From Mycobacterium sp. 852002-51163_SCH5372311 (GTDB lineage Bacteria; Actinomycetota; Actinomycetes; Mycobacteriales; Mycobacteriaceae), in NCBI RefSeq assembly GCF_001667115.1, contig NZ_LZIJ01000109.1, positions 1 to 64,000 on the forward strand: a DNA stretch of 64,000 nt, given 5' to 3'. Below are positions 27,701 to 37,454 of the stretch, piece by piece (position 1 is the first letter of the stretch; every line of letters begins with the position of its first letter). The position numbers were made by a program, and so were the translations under genes. Under the pieces are notes generated by a model that ran no database searches, was not told where the DNA came from, and saw nothing but the letters and a program-made list of their open reading frames with translations.

Positions 27701-27856
27701 AACAGATTCCGGGTCTACGCCGGCGCCTACTCGAGCCACTGCGACGTCGACCAGCAAGCTGCTCTTGCCCGTCCCGGGACCACCGAGGACACGGATCAGG
27801 CCGCGCGCGCCCGAGTGCAGAACGGCACGCGCCTCGGCATCCCAGGTGTACGACAT
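24761..27856 (-). CDS. adnA: AdnA, motor-nuclease subunit of AdnAB
   Basis: 1031 residues. Walker A GGPGTGKS (25-32), VLLIDDAQQLDPQAARLVRVL as a divergent motif II, AGDPNQAVFGFRGGES and VLSAHAALGQEWDLVVIAGLQDG. The C-terminal nuclease has RGRVDRLERDAAGRLVVVDVKTGKTPVSKDD, and an iron-sulfur Cys set is visible: CPLRWLAE upstream and CANCPVRPSC near the end, as known for AdnA. ATG at 27856 is preferred over TTG at 27868. First gene of the adnA-adnB pair. Confidence 0.95.
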   Translation of the reverse strand: MSYTWDAEARAVLHSGARGLIRVLGGPGTGKSSLLVDVAVARVGAGVDPESVLLLTGSGRIGTRARSTLTAALLRARDARPGRAAVREPLVRTVHSYAYAVLRRAAARAGEAPPRLVTSAEQDAIIRELLAGDVADGSAAATDWPEYLRPALSTAGFAIELRNLLARCAERGVDPLELQRLGRRCGRREWAAAGQFARQYEQVMLLRAAVGTAAPQATAPALGAAELVGAALEAFALDPELLAAERARVRVLLIDDAQQLDPQAARLVRVLATGAELSLVAGDPNQAVFGFRGGESEGLLAIDSPSVTLTRSHRCAPAVARAVTGIARRLPGASAGRHVDGTGTEDGSVSVRLAASAHAEAATIADALRRAHLIDGVPWSEMAVIVRSVPRAAARLPRALAAAGVPVAVPADGGPVCAQPAAQALLTVLAATADGLDGERALTLLTGPIGRVDPVSLRRLRRTLQRRSTGRTPGKFGDLLVEALVGGEPLPNPLGRVRAVLEAAARCHREGQDPRYTLWAAWHRSGLQRRWLATCERGGPAGAQAIRDLDAVTALFDITDHYVARTSGATLGGLVEHVAALQLPGVNRDSAPQGEEVRVLSAHAALGQEWDLVVIAGLQDGLWPNTIPRGGVLGTQRLLDELDGVGEDASVRAPLLAEERRLLVAAMGRARRQLLVTAVDSDTDGPGLAAALPSAFFAEIAQLAGDDTVAAQPVSVPRVLSTAALVGRLRSVVCAPDGAVDDEMRRCAATQLARLAKSGVPGADPDAWHGLIPLSTGEPLRDEDGPVTLTPSTLQTLTDCPLRWLAERHGGTNARELRSTVGSVMHALIAEPGKTEAQLLGELDRIWGHLPFDAQWYSANELARHRAMIEAFVEWRTQTRGELTEAGVEVDVNGTVANVRLRGRVDRLERDAAGRLVVVDVKTGKTPVSKDDAQQHAQLAMYQLAVAEGMLPAGDEPGGARLVYLGKAGSNGVTEREQDPLTPAMRDHWRNLVEQAAAATAGPHFVARRNAGCANCPVRPSCPAHTEGTAP

Positions 27857-28144
27857 AGCCGCATGCAATCACGAGGGTCTGACAAATTAGGCCCGGCGAG
27901 GGCTTGGCCGAAAGTGGAGCAAACGCCTCCGGATGAATTCACCGGCAACGGCGCCGGTCACGGAGACCAAGAAGCAGAGCTCACGAGTGTGCACTTTGTC
28001 GGCGTTGTCCGGATACTGGAATCCCGGGTGTCGAAACGGCCAATTGGAGGTACACCGTCCCTGTGCGGAGCCCCGTCCGGGCCAAGAACGCACCCCGGGA
28101 CAAGACAAGGGAGGGTTTGCAACGTGAACGACGTAGGAGGTTTC

Positions 28145-28330
28145 ATGCCGTCTGACGAAGTGCCCGAAGCCGACGCGGTCGAACAGCAGCTGCCTGCGGA
28201 TTTCCCCGACGAAAGCGACCTGGACACTTCCTCCTTGACAACGACGGATCGCGAGGCCAACGAAGCCGATGTGATCGACCAGGCGATAGAGGTCCCTGTC
28301 CCGGACGACGAAAGGGATATCGACTACTGA
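28145..28330 (+). CDS. Small very acidic protein, unknown function
   Basis: 61 residues, starting MPSDEVPEADAVEQQ and ending DDERDIDY. About one third are Asp/Glu and there are only two Arg and no Lys, so it is strongly acidic and probably unstructured. A clear ribosome site (GTAGGAGG) sits four bases upstream of the ATG. It lies in the 530-base gap between the divergent adnA and lipV genes, 55 bases before lipV, so it may share that transcript. No family recognised; the good ribosome site and coherent composition favour a real gene. Confidence 0.7.
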   Translation: MPSDEVPEADAVEQQLPADFPDESDLDTSSLTTTDREANEADVIDQAIEVPVPDDERDIDY

Positions 28331-28385
28331 CGGTGCGCGCGGACCTCCTTCCGCATGCCCGGGTGTGAGCTGGCACCATCGATTC

Positions 28386-29171
28386 GTGACCGCCGACCTT
28401 CACGTGCATCGCTTCGGCCCGGCCGGCCCGGTGCGGATGCTGGCTCTGCACGGGCTGACCGGCCACGGCGGGCGGTGGCAGCACCTCGCTGGTTACGTGC
28501 CCGAAATCGCCGTTGCCGCACCCGATCTACTCGGCCATGGGAGATCGTCGTGGGCCGCGCCGTGGAGCATCGACGCCAACGTCGCCGCGCTGGGTGCCCT
28601 GCTCGACGATGTCGCCGAAACACCGGTGCTGGTGGTCGGGCACTCGTTCGGCGGGGCACTTGCGATGCACCTTGCCGCGCTCCGGCAAGAGCAAGTGGCC
28701 GGGTTGCTGCTGCTTGACCCGGCGGTCGGCCTGGACGGGAAGTGGATGAGCGAGATCGCCGAAGCGATGTTCGCCTCTCCCGACTACGCAGACCGGTCAG
28801 AGGCCCGCCAGGAGAAGGCGGCCGGGTCGTGGGCGGACGTGGATCCCGCGGTGCTCGATGCCGACCTCGACGAACACCTGATCGAGCTGCCGAACGGCCG
28901 GTATAGCTGGCGCATCAGCCTGCCGGCGATGATGTCGTACTGGAGTGAGTTGGCCCGCGACGTCGTGCTACCGCCGACCGCAATCCCGACGATTCTGGTC
29001 CGGGCCAAGTGGACCTCGCCGCCGTATGTCAGCAACGAACTCGTCGCGAGCCTGCAGGAACGGTTGGGCCCCGACTTCGAGCTGCTGGATTTCGAGTGCG
29101 ACCACATGGTGCCGCACGCAAAGCCCGCTGAGATCGCCGCGCTTATCCGCAAGCAGTTGGCAGCGCATTAG
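28386..29171 (+). CDS. lipV: LipV, alpha/beta-hydrolase (esterase/lipase)
   Basis: 261 residues from GTG at 28386 (GTG at 28365 also possible). ALHGLTGHGGRWQHLA forms the oxyanion region, PDLLGHGRSSWAAPWSI follows, the nucleophile elbow is GHSFGG (Ser about 94) and the catalytic His is in CDHMVPHAKP. LipV of M. tuberculosis is annotated shorter; the full N-terminal oxyanion strand is present here, suggesting the longer form is right. The stop is two bases before the ATL gene start, so the two are co-translated. Confidence 0.9.
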   Translation: MTADLHVHRFGPAGPVRMLALHGLTGHGGRWQHLAGYVPEIAVAAPDLLGHGRSSWAAPWSIDANVAALGALLDDVAETPVLVVGHSFGGALAMHLAALRQEQVAGLLLLDPAVGLDGKWMSEIAEAMFASPDYADRSEARQEKAAGSWADVDPAVLDADLDEHLIELPNGRYSWRISLPAMMSYWSELARDVVLPPTAIPTILVRAKWTSPPYVSNELVASLQERLGPDFELLDFECDHMVPHAKPAEIAALIRKQLAAH

Positions 29172-29173
29172 CC

Positions 29174-29482
29174 GTGGCACAGGTAACCGAGGAGCAGGTC
29201 GAGCGGGTGCGCTTCCTGGTCGCGGCGATTCCACCCGGCAGGGTCGCCACCTATGGCGACATCGCCGCTGTCGCAAAGCTTTCCAGTCCGCGTATCGTCG
29301 GCTGGATCATGCGGACCGACTCTTCCGACCTGCCTTGGCATCGGGTGATCACTGCTTCCGGCCGCCCAGCCAGGCATCTGACCACCCGACAGCTCGAGTT
29401 GCTGCGCGCCGAGGGAGTGCTCAGCGTCGACGGCAGGGTCGCGCTCGGCGAAGTCCGCTACGAGTTTCCACGCGGGATCTAG
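29174..29482 (+). CDS. Alkyltransferase-like (ATL) protein
   Basis: 102 residues from GTG at 29174. The O6-alkylguanine-DNA alkyltransferase C-domain is recognisable (VAAIPPGRVATYGDIAAVA, RIVGWIMRTD), but the reactive PCHRV motif reads PWHRV: the acceptor Cys is Trp. That is the hallmark of ATL proteins, which bind O6-alkylguanine, flip the base and hand the lesion to nucleotide excision repair instead of repairing it. Coupled to lipV; the stop region overlaps that of the convergent next gene by four bases. Confidence 0.92.
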   Translation: MAQVTEEQVERVRFLVAAIPPGRVATYGDIAAVAKLSSPRIVGWIMRTDSSDLPWHRVITASGRPARHLTTRQLELLRAEGVLSVDGRVALGEVRYEFPRGI

Positions 29483-30333
29483 AGCACCAGCCTGACGAGG
29501 GCCGCGGTGCGGGCCAGACCGGGAAAGGCATCGGCAGTGGACCGCGGGTGCAACGCGTGAACGGCCAACCGAAACATCAACGCCCGCAACAACATCTGCG
29601 GCCACTCGGGCAATGCGTTCCAGCGTTCGATGAGTCCGTCGTCGGCTTCGCCCCAGGACAGCGCGTCGATGACGACCACGGCCGCGGCCCACGAAGCGGG
29701 CCGCCAGTAGGGCGTGATGTCAGTGATCCCCGGCGCCGCTGTCCCGATGAAAAGCACTGTGCCGTAAAGGTCTCCGTGCACCAGCTGATTCGGGCTCTTG
29801 GTCGGCTTGCGCAGCCCGGCGAGCTGATTGATCATGTCGATCGATTGCTCGGCGTCCGCAGTGGCGGGCGCGGTGCGCGCCCCCGGCGGCACCGACTGCA
29901 ACGGCCGCTCTTCCCACGCCGCCCGGTCCGCGGCGATGAAAACGTCGACCTCCCCCCATGGCGCCGTGGGTCCCTGAGTCAGGAAGCGAGGGCGTTCCAG
30001 CTTGCCCGTCGCTTCGTGCAGTCGTACCGCCGCCGAGACGACTTCATCGTGCCTGGGCTCCGGCTTACCGGCGACGAATGTGTCTGCCCGCCAGCCCGAA
30101 ACCACATACCGCCCGTCGGTCGAGCGGACCGGCCGGGCCAGCCGCACGCCGTCGACGAACAGCGTCTCGCGCACCCGGGCAGACCAGGCCGCGCGGGCGT
30201 TGTCGGCCACCAGCGACAGTACGACCTCGCCGCATCGCCACCCGTCTTCCCACCCGGCGCCCAACCGGATCGGCTTCACACCGCTCAAACCGAACGCCAC
30301 CAGCACGTGTTCGGGCGGTGGCTCGACATTCAC
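29479..30333 (-). CDS. TIGR02569-family actinobacterial protein (Rv3205c type)
   Basis: 284 residues from GTG at 30333. PPPEHVLVAFGLSGVKPIRLGAGWEDGWRCGEVVLSLVAD at the start, LVHGDLYGTVLFIG in the middle (HGDL resembles the catalytic loop of aminoglycoside-phosphotransferase-like kinases) and ITDITPYWRPASWAAAVVVIDAL (an IDxxP-like metal motif, ITDITP) suggest a degenerate APH-fold. Function is unknown. The frame extends further upstream through a repeat but without family sequence, so the GTG start is chosen. Confidence 0.82.
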   Translation of the reverse strand: MNVEPPPEHVLVAFGLSGVKPIRLGAGWEDGWRCGEVVLSLVADNARAAWSARVRETLFVDGVRLARPVRSTDGRYVVSGWRADTFVAGKPEPRHDEVVSAAVRLHEATGKLERPRFLTQGPTAPWGEVDVFIAADRAAWEERPLQSVPPGARTAPATADAEQSIDMINQLAGLRKPTKSPNQLVHGDLYGTVLFIGTAAPGITDITPYWRPASWAAAVVVIDALSWGEADDGLIERWNALPEWPQMLLRALMFRLAVHALHPRSTADAFPGLARTAALVRLVL

Positions 30334-30356
30334 ACCGGCCAGCCTAGTAGAGCGGG

Positions 30357-30461
30357 GTCGTGGCGATCGCGAGCGCGGCGAAGCCGGGCGCGGCGGGTCG
30401 CCACCATGCGGAGTCGTGGCGATCGCGAGCGCGGCGAAGCCGGGCGCGGCGGGTCGCCACC
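30357..30461. repeat. Two identical 49-bp direct repeats, each a potential hairpin
   Basis: Copies at 30357-30405 and 30413-30461 are identical over 49 bases with a 56-base period. Each begins GTCGTGGCGATCGCGAGC and ends GGGTCGCCACC, so GTGGCGA and TCGCCAC can pair within a copy. They lie between Rv3205c-type and moeZ genes. This looks like a dispersed mycobacterial intergenic repeat that has duplicated in tandem. Confidence 0.8.
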
Positions 30462-30479
30462 GGCGGCGAGCGAACTCGG

Positions 30480-31685
30480 TCAGTACATCACCATGTCGGG
30501 CTGCATCTGTTTGGCCCACGCGACGATTCCGCCCTGCAAATGAACCGCGTCGGAGAAACCGGCCTTCTTCACCGCGGCCAGCGCCTCGGCGGAGCGCACT
30601 CCCGTCTTGCAGTAGAGCACAGGCATGCGATCCTGAGGCAGCTTGGCCAGGCCCTCGCCCGAGTTGAGCGACGACTTCGGGATCAGCTGTGCTCCGTCGA
30701 TGTGAACGATGTCCCATTCCACAGGTTCACGGACGTCGATCAAGGCCAGCTTCTTCCCGGAGTCCAGCAAATCTCGCAACTCCTGCGGCGTGATGGTGGA
30801 ACCGCTGGCCGCCGCGGCGGCGTCCTCGGAGACCACGCCGCAGAAGTCGTCGTAGTCGATCAGCTCGGTGATCCTCGGTGTGGACGGATCCTTGCGGATC
30901 TTGATGGTGCGGTAGCTCATCTCCAGCGCGTCGTAAATCATCAACCGGCCGAGCAGCGATTCGCCGATTCCGGTGATCAGCTTGATCGCCTCGGTACCCA
31001 TCACCGACGCGACGGACGCGCAGATGATTCCCAGCACGCCGCCTTCGGCACAGGACGGCACCATGCCGGGTGGCGGCGGCGCCGGATAAAGGTCGCGGTA
31101 GTTGAGGCCGCGACCGCCGGGCGCGTTCTCCCAGAACACCGAGACCTGGCCCTCGAAGCGGTAAATAGACCCCCACACGTACGGTTTTTTCGCCAGCACT
31201 GCGGCGTCGTTGACCAGGTAGCGAGTGGCGAAGTTGTCGGTGCCGTCCATGATCAGGTCGTATTGCCCGAACAGGTCCACGGCGTTGCTGCGATCCAGCC
31301 TGAACTCGTGCAATCGCACGCCGACCAGCGGGTTGATCGCCAGGATCGAGTCGCGCGCCGACTGGGCCTTCGAGCGACCGACGTCGGCAACCCCATGGAT
31401 GATCTGGCGCTGCAGGTTCGACTCGTCGACGACGTCGAAATCGACGATGCCGATTGTGCCAACGCCCGCCGCGGCCAGGTAGAGCAATGCCGGCGCGCCG
31501 AGCCCGCCTGCGCCGATCACCAGGACCCGCGCGTTCTTGAGCCGCTTCTGCCCGTCGACGCCGAGGTCAGGGATGATCAGGTGACGGCTGTAGCGAGCCA
31601 CTTCTTCGCGGCTCAGCTCAGCGGCCGGCTCAACCAGTGGCGGCAGTCGTGGCAGTGATGTCTGGGACATCTGGGATGTCGACAC
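30480..31685 (-). CDS. moeZ: MoeZ, E1-like adenylyltransferase/sulfurtransferase
   Basis: 401 residues: a ThiF/MoeB domain (ARVLVIGAGGLGAPALLYLAAAGVGTIGIVDFDVVDESNLQRQ; catalytic-region CAEGGVLG) and a C-terminal rhodanese domain (LALIDVREPVEWDIVHIDGAQLIP, persulfide Cys in LYCKTGVRSAEAL). MoeZ activates small sulfur-carrier proteins (MoaD-like, CysO, ThiS) and transfers sulfur to them for molybdopterin and alternative cysteine synthesis. GTG at 31685 is chosen because GAGGAG lies eight bases upstream. Confidence 0.95.
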   Translation of the reverse strand: MSTSQMSQTSLPRLPPLVEPAAELSREEVARYSRHLIIPDLGVDGQKRLKNARVLVIGAGGLGAPALLYLAAAGVGTIGIVDFDVVDESNLQRQIIHGVADVGRSKAQSARDSILAINPLVGVRLHEFRLDRSNAVDLFGQYDLIMDGTDNFATRYLVNDAAVLAKKPYVWGSIYRFEGQVSVFWENAPGGRGLNYRDLYPAPPPPGMVPSCAEGGVLGIICASVASVMGTEAIKLITGIGESLLGRLMIYDALEMSYRTIKIRKDPSTPRITELIDYDDFCGVVSEDAAAAASGSTITPQELRDLLDSGKKLALIDVREPVEWDIVHIDGAQLIPKSSLNSGEGLAKLPQDRMPVLYCKTGVRSAEALAAVKKAGFSDAVHLQGGIVAWAKQMQPDMVMY

Positions 31686-31815
31686 CGAACATCTCCTCGG
31701 TTTGCAATTCAACTTCCATCACAGCAGTTGCCCCGATCAACGGCAATCATGTCCGGTTGCTTCCCGGCCGCCCACCTTCACGCCGGCGCTACGCCGGACA
31801 GCGGCTGGAAGCCGA

Positions 31816-33743
<1,928 letters not shown>

Positions 33744-33752
33744 GGCCCGCTC

Positions 33753-34004
33753 TCAGTGCCCTTTCTGGGCGGAATCGAGCCCAATTCCGAAGCCGACCCG
33801 GCGGGCGTCGGCGACGCCGATTTCGACGTAGGCGATTTTGGCGGTGTGGATCAGGAAACGACGCCCCTTCTCGTCGGTCAGGCTGAGCAGACCAGAGCCC
33901 TCCCGCAACGCGGCATTGACGAGTTCTTCGACCTCGTCAGGCGTCTGCGCACTGGAAAAGACCAGCTCGCGCGGACTGTCTGTGATACCGACCTTGACCT
34001 CCAC
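33753..34004 (-). CDS. DUF3107 small protein (TB9.4 type)
   Basis: 83 residues from GTG at 34004. VEVKVGITDSPRELVFSSAQTPDEVEELVNAALREGSGLLSLTDEKGRRFLIHTAKIAYVEIG matches the actinobacterial DUF3107 family, small ATP-binding-like proteins of unknown function first noted as an M. tuberculosis antigen. The C-terminus differs from and is shorter than the M. tuberculosis form. Divergent from the next gene by about 200-300 bases. Confidence 0.9.
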   Translation of the reverse strand: MEVKVGITDSPRELVFSSAQTPDEVEELVNAALREGSGLLSLTDEKGRRFLIHTAKIAYVEIGVADARRVGFGIGLDSAQKGH

Positions 34005-34310
34005 GCTCGCCCCTTCCAGCTGTTCCCTCGCAATACGTGTCAGCAGCAGGCTAGTTGACGCCGCGGACGGATATCGCCCCACGGCCGCACCGGCCGGTTC
34101 GCGGTCAGCGAAACGAAGCTCGCGAGCAGGTAACGATTCGCTTGCAACCCGTCCAAACCCACCCTGCGGCAGCCACCCGGCCGCCTTCACATCTATAACA
34201 TCGGCACCATCAGTACCACCCTGCCCCATCTCGACGACGAGGTAGAGGACTACCCGGACGACGAGTACGACGACACCGGAGCCGACTACGACGGCTACGG
34301 CGAATCGCTC

Positions 34311-34928
34311 TTGCCGGGCGGCCCTCGCTGGGGCCCCATCATGGCGGTCGCCGGCGCGGTTGTGGCCATCGGCGCCGTTGCGACCGCGGTCATCATCAAC
34401 AGCGGGGACAGCGCATCGACGAAGGCGACCATCGGCCCGCCGGCGACCACGAGCCCGGTGATTTCCACCACACCGCGGGCGACGGCCCCGCCCAGCGAAA
34501 CGACGACTGCCCGGCCCAGCCCGTCTTTGCGGCCCTCTCTACCACCCGAGACGGTCACCACGGTGCCGCCCTCAGGCAGACTGCCGGTCACGACGCCGCC
34601 CAGGACCCCGACCGCCGCCCCGGCGCCCACCGCGATACCTCCGTCGGCCACGGTGAATCCACGCACCGTGGTCTACACCGTCACCGGGGTCAAGCAGACC
34701 TTCGACCTGGTGAACATCGTCTACACCGATGCGCACGGCTATCCGCGGACCGAGTTGAACGTGGCGCTGCCGTGGACGAAGATCGTGGTCCTGAATCCTG
34801 GCGTGCAGACCCAGTCGGTCATCGCGACCAGCATCTACAGCCAACTCAACTGCGCGGTGGTCAACGCCGCGGGTCAAACGGTGGTGGCGTCGGCCAAAAA
34901 CGGGAACCTGGCGACCTGCACCCGTTAG
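34311..34928 (+). CDS. Thr/Pro-rich membrane protein with MmpS-like extracytoplasmic domain (Rv3209 type)
   Basis: At least 205 residues from TTG at 34311. One membrane helix (IMAVAGAVVAIGAVATAVII), a Thr/Pro linker of about 80 residues, and a C-terminal domain YTVTGVKQTFDLVNIVYTDAHG...LPWTKIVVLNPGVQTQSVIATSIYSQLNCAVVNAAG..VV with a Cys pair, like the MmpS fold. In-frame coding clearly continues upstream as an acidic stretch (EVEDYPDDEYDDTGADYDG) back to about 34209, but no ATG, GTG or TTG exists there before a stop at 34131. The true start may be a rare codon (ATC at 34209 or CTG at 34221). Its stop overlaps the convergent next gene. Confidence 0.8.
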   Translation: MPGGPRWGPIMAVAGAVVAIGAVATAVIINSGDSASTKATIGPPATTSPVISTTPRATAPPSETTTARPSPSLRPSLPPETVTTVPPSGRLPVTTPPRTPTAAPAPTAIPPSATVNPRTVVYTVTGVKQTFDLVNIVYTDAHGYPRTELNVALPWTKIVVLNPGVQTQSVIATSIYSQLNCAVVNAAGQTVVASAKNGNLATCTR

Positions 34929-35620
34929 CTCAGACCGAGATCACGCATCCGTTGGTCGTGCGTCTCCTGTAAGCGGTCGAAGAACGCGCCGAGCTGACTG
35001 AGGCCCTGGGTTCCGGATACCACTAGGTCGACCAGCTCGTCGTGGTCGGCCAACAGGTATTGGGCCTGAGTGATCGTCTCGCCGAACAACCGGCGAGACC
35101 ACAGTGCCAACCGGCTGCGCTGTTTGCTACTGGCGGTAACCGCCTTACGCACCTCGCCGACGACGAACTGCGAGTGCGCGGTCTCCGCGAGGGCCGCCCG
35201 CGCCACGTCGGCGACCTCCTCGGGCAAGGCGCCGGCGATCTCGAGGTACAAGGCGGACGCCAGGGCATCGGCGACATACGTCTTCACCAGGGCTTCCAGC
35301 CACGTGCTCGGCGTGGTCAGCCGGTGGTAGTTGTCCAGCGCGGAGACGTATTTGGACATGGCCGAAACCACGTCGACGCCACGACTTTCCAGGGCGTCGC
35401 GAAGCAGCTCGTAGTGCCCCATCTCGGCGGCGGCGATGCTGGCCATCGAGATCCGGCCACGTAGGTCCGGCGCCATCCGCGCCTCTTCGGTCAGCCGATA
35501 AAACGCCGCTACCTCGGCATATGCCAGCAGCGCAAAGAATTCGTTGACGGCCGGATGATCCGCCGGGATCCGTGGTGTCGCTGAATCTGCCAGCTGGTCC
35601 GCGGACGAGGTCGAGGTCAT
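34925..35620 (-). CDS. Ferritin-like fold protein (MiaE-like, Rv3210c type)
   Basis: 231 residues, all helical. EVAAFYRLTEEARMAPDLRGRISMASIAAAEMGHYELLRDAL and ALAETAHSQFVVGEV supply the ExxH-type carboxylate/His pairs of di-iron ferritin-like proteins. The family is distantly related to tRNA hydroxylase MiaE; substrate unknown. It overlaps the 3' end of the preceding convergent gene by four bases and is divergent from rhlE. Confidence 0.85.
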   Translation of the reverse strand: MTSTSSADQLADSATPRIPADHPAVNEFFALLAYAEVAAFYRLTEEARMAPDLRGRISMASIAAAEMGHYELLRDALESRGVDVVSAMSKYVSALDNYHRLTTPSTWLEALVKTYVADALASALYLEIAGALPEEVADVARAALAETAHSQFVVGEVRKAVTASSKQRSRLALWSRRLFGETITQAQYLLADHDELVDLVVSGTQGLSQLGAFFDRLQETHDQRMRDLGLS

Positions 35621-35890
35621 GGCAACACTCTAGTCGGCAAGATTAGGCGCAAATGGGTGCCCGCTGAGCCACCGGCTATGATGCTCATAGGTAATGGCTG
35701 TATCTATGTACCGTTTTGGTACTGCCGTCACCGGCGAAATGTGCGCGCACAGCTGCCGCGTTCGGACCGGCTCCTCTGGACCGAACATCGGCCGGCGACC
35801 GGAATTTCGGAGTCGGAACTCAGTGCGCGCGTGACCGCGACAGAGAAAACCGACACGAAATACCGTCACCGGAAGGCTTATTCACCCCGT

Positions 35891-37441
35891 ATGACCGCGC
35901 TTAAGAGCACAACTGAACCCACATTTGCCAAACTCGGAGTCCGCGACGAAATCACCCGCGCACTATCGGAAAAGGGCATCGACCATCCCTTTGCTATCCA
36001 AGAATTGACGTTGCCGCTGGCGCTGGCCGGAGAGGACGTTATCGGGCAGGCCCGCACCGGGATGGGCAAGACCTTCGCCTTCGGTGTACCGCTGCTACAG
36101 CGGATCACGGCGGGTGACGCAGCACGGCCGCTCAGCGGCGCTCCGCGCGCCCTGGTGGTGGTGCCCACCCGCGAGCTGTGCCTGCAGGTGACCGGCGACT
36201 TGGCGACAGCGGCCAAATACCTGACCGCCGGGGATGGCGTGCAGCGGCCGCTGTCGGTGGTGTCCATCTACGGTGGACGTGCCTACGAACCGCAGATCGA
36301 GGCGTTACAGAACGGCGCCGACGTCGTGGTGGGCACACCGGGCCGGTTGCTCGACCTCTGCCAGCAGGGCCATCTGCAGCTGGGCGGGCTGTCGATGCTG
36401 GTGCTCGACGAGGCCGACGAGATGCTTGACCTCGGCTTCTTGCCCGACATCGAACGCATCCTGCGTCAGATTCCCCTCGACCGCCAGTCGATGCTGTTCT
36501 CGGCGACCATGCCGGACCCGATCATCACGCTGGCCCGCACGTTCATGGACCAGCCCACCCACATCCGGGCCGAGTCGCCGCACTCGCTGGCCGTGCACGA
36601 CACCACCGAGCAGTTCGTCTACCGCGCCCACGCGCTGGACAAGGTGGAGCTGGTCAGCCGAATTCTGCAGGCTCGCGACCGCGGCGCCACGATGGTCTTC
36701 ACCCGCACCAAGCGCACCGCCCAGAAGGTCGCCGACGAGCTGGCCGAACGCGGCTTCGCAGTGGGTGCCGTGCATGGTGATCTCGGGCAGATCGCCCGCG
36801 AGAAGGCGCTCAAGGCGTTTCGGTCCGGCGATGTCGACGTGCTGGTGGCTACCGATGTGGCCGCGCGCGGCATCGACATCGACGACGTCACCCATGTCAT
36901 CAACTATCAGTGCCCCGAGGACGACAAGATGTACGTCCACCGCATCGGGCGCACCGGCCGCGCCGGTCGCACCGGTGTCGCGGTCACGCTGGTGGACTGG
37001 GATGAGCTGGAGCGCTGGACGATGATCGACAAGGCGCTGGGCCTGGGGTCCCCGGACCCGGCCGAGACCTACTCGAGTTCGCCCCACCTGTATGCCGAAC
37101 TGGCCATCCCGGCCGACGCCGGCGGCAAGGTCGGAGCCGCGCGCAAGTCGCCGGTCAAGCGGCGCAGCACCGCCGCCGAGAAGGCAGGCAACAGCCCAGG
37201 CAACAGCCCTAAGCCACGCACCCGCAGTGGCGGCGCACGGCGCCGGCGCACGCGCGGCGGCCAACCCGCCACCGGGCACCCCGCCGGCGCGAATGGCACC
37301 AACATCGAAGCCCCTGCCGAGGCGCCGTCCGCGCCCGCCTCGGGTGAACCGGGGCCGGCCCGTCGCCGTCGTCGCCGCCAGCGCGGTGGCGGTGGGAACG
37401 CTCAAGACAGTGGAGCGAAGCTCGCCGCGCAGACGAACTGA
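35891..37441 (+). CDS. rhlE: RhlE-type DEAD-box RNA helicase
   Basis: 516 residues. Motifs in order: Q motif (FAIQELTLPLAL), Walker A ARTGMGKT, PTRELCLQV, TPGRLLDL, DEAD in VLDEADEMLDLGF, SATMP, VFTRTKRTAQ, ATDVAARGIDIDDV and HRIGRTGRAG. The C-terminal 120 residues are a basic, low-complexity tail with Arg-rich blocks (RRRRTRGG, RRRRRRQRGGGG) that would hold RNA nonspecifically. Unwinds structured RNA in degradation or ribosome assembly. The ATG at 35891 gives the family N-terminus; the frame upstream to 35657 is not family sequence. Confidence 0.95.
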   Translation: MTALKSTTEPTFAKLGVRDEITRALSEKGIDHPFAIQELTLPLALAGEDVIGQARTGMGKTFAFGVPLLQRITAGDAARPLSGAPRALVVVPTRELCLQVTGDLATAAKYLTAGDGVQRPLSVVSIYGGRAYEPQIEALQNGADVVVGTPGRLLDLCQQGHLQLGGLSMLVLDEADEMLDLGFLPDIERILRQIPLDRQSMLFSATMPDPIITLARTFMDQPTHIRAESPHSLAVHDTTEQFVYRAHALDKVELVSRILQARDRGATMVFTRTKRTAQKVADELAERGFAVGAVHGDLGQIAREKALKAFRSGDVDVLVATDVAARGIDIDDVTHVINYQCPEDDKMYVHRIGRTGRAGRTGVAVTLVDWDELERWTMIDKALGLGSPDPAETYSSSPHLYAELAIPADAGGKVGAARKSPVKRRSTAAEKAGNSPGNSPKPRTRSGGARRRRTRGGQPATGHPAGANGTNIEAPAEAPSAPASGEPGPARRRRRRQRGGGGNAQDSGAKLAAQTN

Positions 37442-37454
37442 CCAACGGTTCCTC

